In this document: positions 15,644-25,107 of the stretch, piece after piece
Position numbering within the stretch: position 1 is the first letter of the stretch
Layout of the letters: each line of letters opens with the position of its first letter
Assembly (NCBI RefSeq): GCF_000744785.1
Contig: NZ_JQMO01000003.1
Span: forward strand, 372,001-436,000
Origin: Kitasatospora azatica KCTC 9699
Lineage (GTDB): Bacteria > Actinomycetota > Actinomycetes > Streptomycetales > Streptomycetaceae
Length of the DNA stretch: 64,000 nt
Reading direction: 5' to 3'
Notes under the pieces: generated by a model
The model's input: the letters and a program-made list of their open reading frames with translations, nothing else
Database searches by the model: none
Told to the model about the DNA's origin: nothing
Position numbers and translations under genes: made by a program

Positions 15644-16876
15644 ATGACCAGGTGGATCCGGCCGGGGAGCGCAACCGCTGCGCTGGCGCTACTCCCCGCG
15701 CTGCTCGCGACCTCCGCCTGCGGGGATTCGGCGGATGCCGCCGCCACGGAGTACACGGTGATGACCTGGTCCCCATCCGGCACCGGCGGGTTCGACCGGC
15801 CCGGGGTGACGGCGCTGGCCGAGGAGATCGGCAAGGACGTGAACGCCAAGGGCGGGCTGGACGGCCACCGGCTGCGGGTGATCACCTGCAACGAGCACAA
15901 CACGGTCGAGGGTGGCACCGCCTGCGTGCGACAGGCGGTGGCCGAGAAGGTGGTCGCCGTGGTCGGCTCGTACAGCCTGAACAGCGACAGCCTGCTGCCC
16001 GGTCTGGAGGCGGCCAAGATCCCCTACCTCGGCGGCTACGGCCTGTCCAACGCCGAGTTCCGCAGCCCGCTCTCGTACCCGGTGGCCGGCGGCACCCCGA
16101 CGCTGATCGCCGGGAACGGCCGCCAGCTGGTCGCGGCCGGCTGCCACACGATCGCGCTGGTCCGCCCCGACACCAAGGCCGGTGACACGCTCACCGGTTA
16201 CCTCGGCAGCGCGCTGAAGCCGGAGGGGGTCAAGCTGGTGGACGTCAAGGTCAGCGAGAAGACCCCCGACTACGGCGACGCGGCCCGCAAGGCGCTCGGC
16301 GACGACCGCCCGGGCACCTGCGCGAGCGATGCGCTGGCCCCCGAGCAGAGCGTGAAGCTGCTCGACGCCTACCGCCAACTTGGCCCCAAGCACACACTGT
16401 TGGGCGCGGTGATCGGCAGCGTCCCGCAGTCGGTGCTCGGGCCGATGGGCGGCGACGGCGGGCCCCTGAACAACGCCTACGTGGCGGGCTGGTACCCGCC
16501 CGCGAGCTCGCGCGCCTGGGATGCGCTGCGCGCCGCCTCCTCCGGTGACAGCCGGATCGACGTCTCGGACCTAGCGGCGCAGACCACCTGGGTCGCGTAC
16601 CAGGTGTTCCTGCAGGCCGCCGAGCGGCTCCGGGCCGCCGGCACGCCGCTGACCAGCCAGTCCCTGCGCGACCTGCTGGACAGCGGGGACTCGCTCAGAA
16701 CCGGCGGCGTCACACCCTCGCTCAGCTGGGGCGAGATGCTGCCCAGCGCGGAGTCACCGCGCCTGGTCAACACCTGGGTCACCTACCAGCAGGTGAAGGC
16801 GAGCCAACTGACGGAGCAGCAGAGCGGCTTCCTGGACGTGCGCTGGGTGCTGACCGGGGGCAGGCCGCCGCAGTGA
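15644..16876 (+). CDS. Branched-chain amino acid-type ABC substrate-binding lipoprotein
   Basis: 410 residues. Signal peptide with lipobox LLATSAC|G, then a type I periplasmic-binding fold: ALAEEIGKDVNAKGGLDGHRL, CNEHNTVEGGTACVRQAV and VVAVVGSYSLNSDSLLPGLEAA are the usual LivJ-like landmarks for the first lobe. Start ATG has AGGAAGG upstream. It would capture a small solute (amino acid, urea or amide) outside the membrane. No permease or ATPase genes are adjacent, so it is an orphan that may serve a distant transporter or act as a sensor. Four 16-bp repeats precede it. Confidence 0.85.
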   Translation: MTRWIRPGSATAALALLPALLATSACGDSADAAATEYTVMTWSPSGTGGFDRPGVTALAEEIGKDVNAKGGLDGHRLRVITCNEHNTVEGGTACVRQAVAEKVVAVVGSYSLNSDSLLPGLEAAKIPYLGGYGLSNAEFRSPLSYPVAGGTPTLIAGNGRQLVAAGCHTIALVRPDTKAGDTLTGYLGSALKPEGVKLVDVKVSEKTPDYGDAARKALGDDRPGTCASDALAPEQSVKLLDAYRQLGPKHTLLGAVIGSVPQSVLGPMGGDGGPLNNAYVAGWYPPASSRAWDALRAASSGDSRIDVSDLAAQTTWVAYQVFLQAAERLRAAGTPLTSQSLRDLLDSGDSLRTGGVTPSLSWGEMLPSAESPRLVNTWVTYQQVKASQLTEQQSGFLDVRWVLTGGRPPQ

Positions 16877-16944
16877 CGCCCGGCTGCGGCCGCCGCCCGT
16901 CGGCCGGCCGCCTCGGCCCACGGGTGCGGCCGTACCATGTGCCA

Positions 16945-17301
16945 ATGAGCACAGGCGCGCACCTGGCAGGTGCACACGGTTCGCAGCAGCAGGGCGACGG
17001 CGAACGGCTGGAGGTCGCCGCCGCCGTGCTCGCGCTGCTCGCGGACCGCACCCGCCTCGCGCTGCTGCAGCGGCTCGGTGCCGGGGAGGCCGACGTCACC
17101 ACGCTGACCGAGGCCTGCGGCGCCGCCCGCCCGTCGGTCAGCCAGCACCTCGCCAAGCTGCGCCTGGCCGGGCTGGTCGCCACCCGCAAGGACGGTCGAC
17201 GGGTCGTCTACTCGCTGCGCCACGGCCATCTGCGGCGCCTGGTCGACGAGGCACTCAGCGTGGCCGACCACCAGATCGGCGCGCTGCCGCCGCACGACTG
17301 A
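16945..17301 (+). CDS. ArsR-family metal-responsive repressor
   Basis: 118 residues. Winged HTH: LLADRTRLALLQRL, then ACGAARPSVSQHLAKLRLAGLVATRKDGRRVVYSL. The tail has His residues (RHGHLRRL, DHQIG, PPHD) suited to metal sensing in NmtR/KmtR-type members. The start is ATG at 16945, with TACCAT about 12 bp upstream as a likely -10, suggesting a leaderless transcript. It is followed 114 bp later by an MFS transporter with a His-rich tail, a standard repressor-efflux pair. Confidence 0.88.
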   Translation: MSTGAHLAGAHGSQQQGDGERLEVAAAVLALLADRTRLALLQRLGAGEADVTTLTEACGAARPSVSQHLAKLRLAGLVATRKDGRRVVYSLRHGHLRRLVDEALSVADHQIGALPPHD

Positions 17302-17392
17302 GCGGGCGCAGCCTGTCCCCAGCGGTGACGAAGGCCTTCCCATGCCGTGGCGCGGCCCTTCTCGTGCGGCGGCACAGGACCAACAGGTGCAC

Positions 17393-17404
17393 GAGTACGC
17401 ACTC
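17393..17404 (+). promoter_or_regulatory. Possible ArsR operator before the MFS gene
   Basis: Short inverted repeat GAGT-ACGC-ACTC, 11 bp before the ATGATG start and just upstream of TACGAT, a likely -10 for a leaderless transcript. A repressor bound here would block the promoter. It is shorter than typical ArsR sites. Confidence 0.4.
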
Positions 17405-17414
17405 ATTGGCTACG

Positions 17415-18821
17415 ATGATGCCGTCTCCGCCGACCCCTGCTTCCGGGACGGGACCAATGCTGTCCGTACTGCGCAACCGCACCTACCGGCACCTGTTCAC
17501 CGCCCAGGTCGTCGCCCTGGTCGGCACCGGCCTCGCCACCGTGGCGCTGAGCCTGCTGGCCTACCGGATCGCCGGGGCCGACGCCTCCGCCGTGCTGGGC
17601 ACCGCGCTGGCGATCAAGATGATCGCCTACGTCGCGATCGCCCCCGTGATCGGCGCCGTCGCCGACCGAATACCGCGCCGCGCCCTGCTGGTGTCGATGG
17701 ACCTCACCCGCGCCGGGGTCGCGCTCACCCTGCCGTTCGTCACCCAGGTCTGGCAGATCTACCTGCTGATCTTCCTGCTGCAGTCCGCCTCGGCGGCCTT
17801 CACCCCCACCTTCCAGGCCACCGTGCCCGAAGTCCTGCCCGCCGAGCGCGACTACACCCAGGCCCTGTCGATGACCCGGATCGCCTACGACCTGGAGAGC
17901 CTGTTCAGTCCCGCGCTGGCCGCCGCCCTGCTGGCCGTGGTCCCGTACGGCTGGCTGTTCGCCGGCACCACGATCGGCTTCCTGGCCTCGGCCGCCCTGG
18001 TCGCCTCCGTCGCGCTGCCCCGGCCGGCTCCGGTCGAGCGCTCCGGCAGCGGCTACGCCAAGGCCGCCTTCGGCACCCGCCTGTTCTGGGCCACACCACG
18101 GCTGCGGGCACTGCTCACCCTGGACCTGGCGGTCGCGGCCGCCGGCGCGATCGTCTTCGTCAACACCGTGGTGCTGGTCCGCGACCACTTCCACCGGCCC
18201 GCCGGCGCCGTCTCGCTGGCCCTGGGCGCGTACGGGGCGGGCTCGATGCTCGCGGCCCTGCTGCTGCCTCGGGCGCTGCGCCGCCTGAGCGACCGCGCGG
18301 TGATGCTGCCGGCTGCCTTCGCCCTGCCGCTGATCCTCGCCGCCGTCGCCGCGCTCACCGCCGCCGGCCCGAGCGGCTGGTCCTGGTCCGCGCTGCTGGC
18401 GGCCTGGGCCGCGATCGGCGCCGCCTGCTCCGCCGTCCTCACGCCCGGCGGCCGGGTGCTGCGCCGCTCCACCGGCGAGGCCGACCTGCCCGCCGCGTTC
18501 GCCGCCCAGTTCTCGCTCTCGCACAGCTGCTGGCTGCTCACCTACCCCCTGGCCGGTTGGCTCGCCGCCGGCGCAGGCCTGCCGCTCACCGCCGTCGTCC
18601 TGGGCGCCCTCGCGCTGGCCGCCACGGTGGCCGCCACCGCCTGCTGGCCGGCCCGCGACCCCGCCGCCCTCCAGCACGTCCACACCGACCTCCCCGCCGA
18701 CCACCCCCACCTCACCGACGCGCACCCCGCCGCACAGGGCTGGCTGCACGGCCACACCTACGTCATCGACCAGCACCACCACCGCTGGCCGGCACCCCGC
18801 CGCACGGCCCGGACGGGGTAG
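17415..18821 (+). CDS. MFS efflux transporter with His-rich C-terminal tail
   Basis: About 468 residues and around 12 membrane segments (first LFTAQVVALVGTGLATVALS; loop motif ADRIPRRALL between TM2 and TM3). The C-terminal tail has many His: VHTDLPADHPHLTDAHP and HGHTYVIDQHHHRW, which fits metal binding at the cytosolic face. With the ArsR gene just upstream it probably exports a metal ion such as Ni or Co. ATG at 17415 (a second at 17418) directly follows TACGAT, so translation may be leaderless; an internal ATG at 17459 is another option. Confidence 0.85.
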   Translation: MMPSPPTPASGTGPMLSVLRNRTYRHLFTAQVVALVGTGLATVALSLLAYRIAGADASAVLGTALAIKMIAYVAIAPVIGAVADRIPRRALLVSMDLTRAGVALTLPFVTQVWQIYLLIFLLQSASAAFTPTFQATVPEVLPAERDYTQALSMTRIAYDLESLFSPALAAALLAVVPYGWLFAGTTIGFLASAALVASVALPRPAPVERSGSGYAKAAFGTRLFWATPRLRALLTLDLAVAAAGAIVFVNTVVLVRDHFHRPAGAVSLALGAYGAGSMLAALLLPRALRRLSDRAVMLPAAFALPLILAAVAALTAAGPSGWSWSALLAAWAAIGAACSAVLTPGGRVLRRSTGEADLPAAFAAQFSLSHSCWLLTYPLAGWLAAGAGLPLTAVVLGALALAATVAATACWPARDPAALQHVHTDLPADHPHLTDAHPAAQGWLHGHTYVIDQHHHRWPAPRRTARTG

Positions 18822-18931
18822 GCCCCAGGGGATCCCCGGCCACCGTTTCCCACCGCTACCGCCGGCGCCCGCACGGGCGTACCGTGGCCGAAACGAGCTG
18901 TTCGCACACAACCTCTCCCCCAGGGCCCGCG

Positions 18932-20416
18932 ATGCCCGATCCGCTGTCCTTCCTCCACACTCCCCGCGCGGAGCGCGCCCGGCGCGCGGTCTCCGAGCGG
19001 GTGGGCGACTGGGCCGAGGTCTACCGGCCGCACAGCCTGCTGCCGATCGTCGGCGGGCAGGCCGAGCGCTGCATGGACTGCGGGCTGCCGTTCTGCCACC
19101 GGGCCTGCCCGCTGGGCAACCTGATCCCGGAGTGGAACCAGCTGGTCGCCGCCGAGGACTGGCGGGCCGCCGCGCACCGGCTGGCGGCCACCAACAACTT
19201 CCCCGAGTTCACCGGGCGGCTCTGCCCCGCGCCCTGCGAGAGTGCCTGCGTGCTGGCGATCGACGGCGATCCGGTGACCATCAAGAACATCGAGCTGGCG
19301 ATCGCCGACCGCGCCTGGGCGGACGGCTACGAGGCGCCGTGCCCGCCGGAGTACCGCACCGGGCGGAGGGTGGCGGTGGTCGGCTCCGGACCGGCCGGCC
19401 TGGCCGCCGCCCAGCAGCTGACCCGGGCCGGGCACACCGTGACGGTGTACGAGCGGGACGAACGCCCCGGCGGGCTGCTGCGCTACGGCATCCCCGACTT
19501 CCGGTTGGAGAAGCACCGACTGGACCGGCGGATCGACCAACTCCGCGCCGAGGGCACCGTGTTCCGCACCGGCGTGGCGGTCGGCGAGGACCTGCCGGCC
19601 GACCGGCTCCGCGCCGAGTGCGACGCGCTGGTGATCGCGGCCGGCGCCCCGGCCTGGCGCGAACTCCCGGTGCCGGGCCGCGAGTTCGATGGTATTCGGC
19701 AGGCCATGGAGTACCTGCCGCCGGCCAACCGGGCGGCCGCCGGCGAACTCGCCGACTCCCCGCTGAGCGCACAGGGGCAACGGGTGGTGGTGATCGGCGG
19801 CGGCGACACCGCGGCCGACTGCGTGGGGACGGCGATCCGGCAGCGGGCCCGGCAGATCCAGCAGGTCGACATCAACGCCCGGCCGCCGAGCGACCGTTCC
19901 GCCGCCCACCCCTGGCCGGTGCACCCGAAGGTCTACCGCAGCACCACCTCCCACGAGGAGGCGGACGCGCTACGCACCCCGGCCGGCGAGATCCGGACCT
20001 TCGCGGCCACCACCGTCGGTTTCCAGGGCGACGCCGACGGACGGGTCACCGCCGTCCGGCTGGCCCGGGCCGCACCCGGGACCCGGGAGCCGCTGGCGGG
20101 CACCGAGACCGCGCTGGACGCCGACCTCGTGCTGCTGGCGCTCGGCTTCTCCGGCCCCGAAGCCGACTCCCCGATGCTCGAGCAGCTCGGCCTCCCGCTG
20201 GCCCCCCGCGGCACCCTGGCCCGCGACCGCTCCTTCGCCTCCCCTGTCGAAGGCGTCTTCGTCGCGGGCGACGCCGGCCGCGGCCAGTCCCTGATCGTCT
20301 GGGCCATAGCCGAGGGCCGCTCCGCGGCAGCCGCCGTCCACCGCTACCTCACCGGGAGCGACGAACTTCCGGCATCGGTCACGGCGGAGGACCTCGCCGT
20401 CACGCCCGAGGACTGA
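18932..20416 (+). CDS. gltD: Glutamate synthase small subunit-type NADPH oxidoreductase
   Basis: 494 residues. N-terminal Fe-S part: [17 protein letters not shown] and [12 protein letters not shown] supply the cysteines. FAD site [22 protein letters not shown] site [18 protein letters not shown]-terminal [19 protein letters not shown]. In glutamate synthase this subunit passes electrons from NADPH to the large subunit for glutamate formation. The start ATG is at 18932. No gltB is adjacent, so it pairs with a distant large subunit or acts as a stand-alone electron donor. Its 3' end overlaps the convergent CopD gene by 73 bp. Confidence 0.9.
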   Translation: MPDPLSFLHTPRAERARRAVSERVGDWAEVYRPHSLLPIVGGQAERCMDCGLPFCHRACPLGNLIPEWNQLVAAEDWRAAAHRLAATNNFPEFTGRLCPAPCESACVLAIDGDPVTIKNIELAIADRAWADGYEAPCPPEYRTGRRVAVVGSGPAGLAAAQQLTRAGHTVTVYERDERPGGLLRYGIPDFRLEKHRLDRRIDQLRAEGTVFRTGVAVGEDLPADRLRAECDALVIAAGAPAWRELPVPGREFDGIRQAMEYLPPANRAAAGELADSPLSAQGQRVVVIGGGDTAADCVGTAIRQRARQIQQVDINARPPSDRSAAHPWPVHPKVYRSTTSHEEADALRTPAGEIRTFAATTVGFQGDADGRVTAVRLARAAPGTREPLAGTETALDADLVLLALGFSGPEADSPMLEQLGLPLAPRGTLARDRSFASPVEGVFVAGDAGRGQSLIVWAIAEGRSAAAAVHRYLTGSDELPASVTAEDLAVTPED

Positions 20417-21588
20417 CCGGCTTCGGCCTCACCCTGCCCGGCCCGCCGGGACAAGGCGTCGGAGGTCCTGACCGTGATGAAGAGCGAGGCCGCGAGGGTG
20501 AGGACCAGCGCGGCGCCCACGGCCAGGATGCTGCCGTTGGTGACCGGCGCCGGGCTGCCCGCCTCGGCACGGGCGGAGCCGCCGAGGAAGGGGACGACGG
20601 CCAGTACGCCGACACCGAGGGCGACCTCGGCCCAGACCACCTTCGGGAAGTGGCGCAGCGTCAGGTGCAGCAGCGAGGCGCTGGAGTCGGCGCGGCGGGC
20701 CTGTTCGATGCGGGGCATCAGCCAGAACTGGTTGACGCCGCCGGCCGCGACCATGCCGAGGACCAGCGCGATCTTGACGAACAGGAAGAGTCCGTAGGTG
20801 GTCGTCCACAGCTGGCCGATGCCGCCGACGTGCTTCCAGCTCATCCACAGGCCCGAGGTGAGCACCGCGCCGACGCAGACCAGGGCGACCAGGCTGAAGC
20901 GCCGCCAGAGGTCGGCCCAGAGCAGGCCGGCGTTCGCGGTCAGCCGACCGCGGGCGGCGGCGAGGGCGGCGAGCAGGGCCAGCCCGCCGAGCCAGACCGT
21001 GCCGCTGACGATGTGGACCTGGTCGAAGAGCGGGTCGAGCACGTGGTCCGCGTCCTTGGGCGCGACGGCGGGTACCGCGGCGATCAGCGACACCGCGAGC
21101 ACCAGCGGCAGCGCGGTCAGCGCAAGCGCGTCGAGCTGGCGTCGGGCCCGTGGGACGAACAGCGCGATCAGCACGAGGCAGGCGAGCAGCAGGACGGCGT
21201 TCTGGACCAGGTAGATCGTGCCCTGCGCCACCCAGCTGCCCTTCGCGGCCGGTGCTCGCAGGAAGTCCCAGATCCGCCCCGGCGCCAGTGCGTCGCCGAA
21301 CGGCAGGCCCTTGCGGGCCCGGGCCACGCGGCCGGCGAGCTGGAAGTAGCCGGCGACCGCCAGCACGACCCCGGCCCAGGCCAGGTACCGCGCCGTCCGC
21401 CGACGCAGAACCTCGACGTCGGCGCGCTCGCTCGCCGGTGCGCGCAGCGCCGGGCGGACCGCCGCCGCGTAGGTCACGGTGGCTCCGAGGGCTCCCGACA
21501 GGCCGACGAAGTAGCCCGACTTGGTCAGGATCCGCCAGAGCGGAGGCGTGGCATAGGCGGCCGTACCGGCCAGATGAGCGAGAGTCAT
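20344..21588 (-). CDS. CopD-family copper-transport membrane protein, iron-box controlled
   Basis: 414 residues with 8-9 membrane segments. Core CopD features: FDQVHIVSGTVWLGGLALL (His in a membrane helix) and TTYGLFLFVKIALVLGMVAAGGVNQFWL. The usual role is copper uptake across the membrane. ATG at 21588 starts one base after a DtxR/DmdR-type iron box (21590-21608), so transcription or translation initiation should be blocked by the iron-loaded repressor. That links copper handling to iron status. The tail is Ser/Ala-rich. No CopC domain is fused; the neighbour across the promoter is a STAND ATPase. Confidence 0.87.
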   Translation of the reverse strand: MTLAHLAGTAAYATPPLWRILTKSGYFVGLSGALGATVTYAAAVRPALRAPASERADVEVLRRRTARYLAWAGVVLAVAGYFQLAGRVARARKGLPFGDALAPGRIWDFLRAPAAKGSWVAQGTIYLVQNAVLLLACLVLIALFVPRARRQLDALALTALPLVLAVSLIAAVPAVAPKDADHVLDPLFDQVHIVSGTVWLGGLALLAALAAARGRLTANAGLLWADLWRRFSLVALVCVGAVLTSGLWMSWKHVGGIGQLWTTTYGLFLFVKIALVLGMVAAGGVNQFWLMPRIEQARRADSSASLLHLTLRHFPKVVWAEVALGVGVLAVVPFLGGSARAEAGSPAPVTNGSILAVGAALVLTLAASLFITVRTSDALSRRAGQGEAEAGQSSGVTARSSAVTDAGSSSLPVR

Positions 21589-21589
21589 G

Positions 21590-21608
21590 GTAGGTAAGCC
21601 TAACCTAA
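21590..21608 (-). promoter_or_regulatory. Iron box (DmdR/IdeR/DtxR operator)
   Basis: The minus strand reads TTAGGTTAGGCTTACCTAC, matching the actinobacterial consensus TTAGGTTAGGCTAACCTAA at 17 of 19 positions. It touches the copD start codon and lies 55 bp from the divergent STAND gene start, so both could respond to iron. Confidence 0.85.
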
Positions 21609-21663
21609 GTTCCCGGCCCGTCCGCAAGCCCGCCGAAGCCACTTGTCCCGCCGTTGACGAGCC

Positions 21664-24600
21664 GTGAGACTGCACATGATGAACGGGAACAGTGGCGGGG
21701 CAGGCGACGGCGTGCGGCCGACGACGGAGAACGACTTCTCGGGGCGGGCGTCCGCCGTGGTCCAGGCATCGGCGATCCACGGCAGCGTGATCTTCCAGGC
21801 GCCGGCCGCTGCCGCGCCCTCGCCCGCGCCGGCCATGGCCCCGGCCCTGCCGTCCCGCTTCGTGCCCCGGGCGGCCGTCGAGCACCGGTTGCTCGCCGAG
21901 CTGCTCCGGCCGGGAGCACGGGATGTGGTGCTGTCCGGCGCCGGCGGCTACGGGAAGACCACGGCCGCCAGTTGGGCCTGCCGACAGCCGCAGACGCGCG
22001 AGCGGTTCCCCGGTGGCGTGCTCTGGGTGGAGCTCGGGCCGACCCCCGGCGTCCAACGCACCACCAACGCGCTGGACGGGCTCACCGCCGTGCTCGCCGG
22101 CTCGACCGCCGGGCCGCACCCCGATGTGCCGTCCGCCGTCGGGGCGTTCCGCAACGCGCTGCCCGACCTCCCGGTCCTGCTGGCGGTCGACGACGTCTGG
22201 AGCGAGGCCGATCTGCGCCCCTTCCTGGGTGCCGGAGACCGCGTCACGGTGCTCGCCACCACGCGTCGTTCGGGCCTGCTGGACGGCACCGAGATCCGGG
22301 TGGACGCGATGAGCGAGCAGGAGTCGGTGACCCTGCTCGGGCTGGCGGGCGAGGAACAGAACCGGGAGCCGGCGAATCGGAGGCCTGCGAGCCGGGAGCT
22401 GGCGCCACTGCTGCTGCGGGCCGGGCACTGGCCACTCGCCCTGGGCATGCTCGCCGGACTGCTCGGCAGCCTGGTCGATCGGCACGCCATGACGGTCACC
22501 GAGGCGGTGGCGGCCCTCACCGAGGAGCTGGCCGACCACGGCGTCAAGGTACTTGACGAACTGTCGGATGCCGGAGTGCAGCGTGGCATCGCCCGCACCG
22601 TGGAGCTGAGCCTGGCCGATCTGGCCGCCTCCACCGGCGGAACCGACTCCCGGGACCGCTTCGTCTCACTGGCCGCCTTCCCCAGCGGCACGGTGATCCC
22701 CTACTGGCAGCTGCAACGCCTGTGGGGCCTCAGCGAGTTGCGGACCCGCACCGAGGCCGACCGGTTCGTCAGCCGCTCCCTCGCCAGCGCCCCGCACCCG
22801 GGCGGCCTGCGCCTGCACGACGTGACACAGGACGCGCTGCGCCGCCAGCAGCCGGAGCGGCTGGCAGCCGTGAGTGACCGGCTCCTCGAGCTGCTGCGCC
22901 CCGCCGCCGGCTGGCACCAACTACCCGAGGAGGAACGCCCGTTCGCCTCTTCGCTCGCCTTCCACCTGCGTCAGGCCGGCCGACTGGACGAACTCGGCGA
23001 ACTGCTCCGGGACATGCGCTTCCTGGTGGGCCGGTTGGCCAGGTCCGGACCGCCGGCCCTGGAGGCCGACCTCGCGCTGTACACCGAGGCGCGCCCGGAC
23101 GACGGCTACGCCCTGGAGTTGGCGGCGCTGGTCCAGCAGGAGGGCCGGGTGCTCAGCGGCGGGCTCGCGGCGAAGGACCTCGCGCCGGGCCTGGAGAGCC
23201 GGATGCTCGGCCGCCCGCACCTGCTGGAGCAGGTCCAGCACCGAGCCCAGGCCCGCCCTGCCGGCGGCCTGGTCGCCTCGCACCCACTGCCGGACCGCCA
23301 CGATGCCGCACTGCTGCGCTCCTTCCCGGTCCACGACGGGGGCCAGTGCATGGCGCTGGACTGGCATCCGGACGGCGCCCTGCTCGCCACCGCCGGCTAC
23401 GGGCCGGCGGTGCAGATCGTCACCGCCGACGGCTGGGACGTAGTGCGGACGATCGACATTCCCGGCGCTGTCATCCACGCCGTCCGGTGGAGTCCGGACG
23501 GCACCCGGCTGGCCGTCCTCGGTGACACCGACCGCTTCAGTCCGGGCGCGCACAACGGGAACCCGCCACCCCCGACCCACGCCCTCTGCGTCTACGACGC
23601 GCTGAGCGGAGCCGAGCTCGCGGTGACGGCAGTGCCCGGCACCGCTCGGGTGAAGTCGCCCACGTGCTGCTGGGCACCGGACTCCACCGCCCTGGCCGTG
23701 AGCCTGGGCGGCCAGATGCACTTGTGGGACCTGACCTCCGCCACGGCGCCGCCACGGCCGCTGCCCGGGATCGAGTCTGCAGTGCCTGGCGAGGTCTACG
23801 CCTTCGACTGGCACCCCGACCACGGGCTGTTGGCCCACCTCTTCGCCCCGGCGCCCGATGGCGCGGGCCTGCTGCTCTGGTCGGATCCCCACAGCCCCAG
23901 CCGCCCGGCCGTCTGGCGCCAGCACTCGTTCTACGCGCCGGCGACCGGCCTGGAGTGGCGGCCTGCAGGCCGTAGCGTCGCCCTGACCGTCGCCGGTACC
24001 GCCGTTCTGGTGGATCCGGTGGCCGAGCAGGTGCTCTGGCAGCACGGTGAGCCCTGGCGGATCTGCAGCACGCAGTGGTCCCCGGACGGTGAGCGGCTCG
24101 CGGTCCGCACACTCGGCGACGATCCGCAGATCCGGGCCACCCTGTGGCAGGTGCCGACCGACCGGGATTTGGCGCTCGGCGCACAGCCGTCCCAAGCGGC
24201 GGAGCTCGCTGTGGGGGCCGACCACACGTTGTCCGACCTGCTGGTCTGGCGGCCGGCCGGCACCGCCATCAGCACCACCAGCAACGGCCACTCGGTCAAC
24301 CTCTGGCGACCGGACGGCGCGGCAGCCGCCGACGCCAACGCGACCAGGCGCCTCGGCCACGTGATGTGGAGCCCGGACGGCCAGACGCTGGCGGTGCACG
24401 GCATCGGCCGGCAGTGGTATGCCCTGGACCCGCGAAATCCGCGCTCAGGACTGCGGCCGTGCCCCGAGCACCCCTACCGGCGGCGCGACCCCGCCACACG
24501 ACAGGACTGGGCCGCCGAGATGGGCGCGCTCAGGGAGTGGGAGTCCCCGAACGCTCCAGGGCTCCTGGTGGAGTTCGCGCCCGACGAGCAGACCTACCTG

Positions 24601-25077
24601 CTCGGCCGCTGGTTCGAAGCGTTGCGGGTCCTCGCCCCGGACGGACGGGGCACCACGCTCCTCGACTCGGCCGACGACTTCCGACGCTGGTACCGGGGTT
24701 CCTTCACCCCGGCCGGCGACCGGGTTGTGGTAGCCGCCGCGGACAACTCCTGGCGCCGAACGGCCCTCACCCTTTGGAACCTGACCGGTGCGCCCGAGGA
24801 GCCACCCGTCGCCTCGTGGACGACTGACCGGGACGAGGGCCCCGGGCCGCGGGTCGCCCACGTCCGGCAGGTCACAGCGAGCCGGACCCACGCGGCCGTC
24901 GCCGCCGACCCCGGCCTGATCGGCCTCTTCGACCTCGCCGACCTGCGCTGCGTCTGCTGGATCCGCACCAACGGCATCGTCCACGACGCCGCCTTCTCCC
25001 CCTCGGGCGACGAGCTCGCCGTCGTCGGCGATGCGGGCCTGTACCTCTTCACCGTGCAGACCGAGACCACCGGGTAG
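21664..25077 (+). CDS. STAND-type ATPase: NB-ARC plus C-terminal WD40 beta-propeller
   Basis: 1137 residues. A short N-terminal motif (SAVVQASAIHGSVIFQ, residues 30-45) resembles a VVQA-x-x-IHG peptide I recall at the start of many Streptomyces regulatory ATPases. NB-ARC about 62-400: Walker A VVLSGAGGYGKTTAA, Walker B LPVLLAVDDVW, sensor ATTR, and a winged helix. A helical bridge follows (400-540), then WD40-like blades (about 560-1135) with repeated 'W-S-P-D-G-x-x-L-A-V' strands. APAF-1-like proteins oligomerise on ligand binding. No toxin or protease effector is fused. The start may be GTG 21664 or ATG 21676; neither has a clear ribosome-binding site. Role unknown: signalling, regulation or defence. 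Confidence 0.85.
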   Translation: MRLHMMNGNSGGAGDGVRPTTENDFSGRASAVVQASAIHGSVIFQAPAAAAPSPAPAMAPALPSRFVPRAAVEHRLLAELLRPGARDVVLSGAGGYGKTTAASWACRQPQTRERFPGGVLWVELGPTPGVQRTTNALDGLTAVLAGSTAGPHPDVPSAVGAFRNALPDLPVLLAVDDVWSEADLRPFLGAGDRVTVLATTRRSGLLDGTEIRVDAMSEQESVTLLGLAGEEQNREPANRRPASRELAPLLLRAGHWPLALGMLAGLLGSLVDRHAMTVTEAVAALTEELADHGVKVLDELSDAGVQRGIARTVELSLADLAASTGGTDSRDRFVSLAAFPSGTVIPYWQLQRLWGLSELRTRTEADRFVSRSLASAPHPGGLRLHDVTQDALRRQQPERLAAVSDRLLELLRPAAGWHQLPEEERPFASSLAFHLRQAGRLDELGELLRDMRFLVGRLARSGPPALEADLALYTEARPDDGYALELAALVQQEGRVLSGGLAAKDLAPGLESRMLGRPHLLEQVQHRAQARPAGGLVASHPLPDRHDAALLRSFPVHDGGQCMALDWHPDGALLATAGYGPAVQIVTADGWDVVRTIDIPGAVIHAVRWSPDGTRLAVLGDTDRFSPGAHNGNPPPPTHALCVYDALSGAELAVTAVPGTARVKSPTCCWAPDSTALAVSLGGQMHLWDLTSATAPPRPLPGIESAVPGEVYAFDWHPDHGLLAHLFAPAPDGAGLLLWSDPHSPSRPAVWRQHSFYAPATGLEWRPAGRSVALTVAGTAVLVDPVAEQVLWQHGEPWRICSTQWSPDGERLAVRTLGDDPQIRATLWQVPTDRDLALGAQPSQAAELAVGADHTLSDLLVWRPAGTAISTTSNGHSVNLWRPDGAAAADANATRRLGHVMWSPDGQTLAVHGIGRQWYALDPRNPRSGLRPCPEHPYRRRDPATRQDWAAEMGALREWESPNAPGLLVEFAPDEQTYLLGRWFEALRVLAPDGRGTTLLDSADDFRRWYRGSFTPAGDRVVVAAADNSWRRTALTLWNLTGAPEEPPVASWTTDRDEGPGPRVAHVRQVTASRTHAAVAADPGLIGLFDLADLRCVCWIRTNGIVHDAAFSPSGDELAVVGDAGLYLFTVQTETTG

Positions 25078-25107
25078 CCCACCGCATGGCGTCGGGCACG
25101 CCGCCGC

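Noticed and set aside
17342..20416. A single 1024-residue protein starting upstream and ending with GltD
   Set aside because: The first 500 residues are out-of-frame Arg/Pro/Gly sequence across the MFS gene; GltD begins at 18932.
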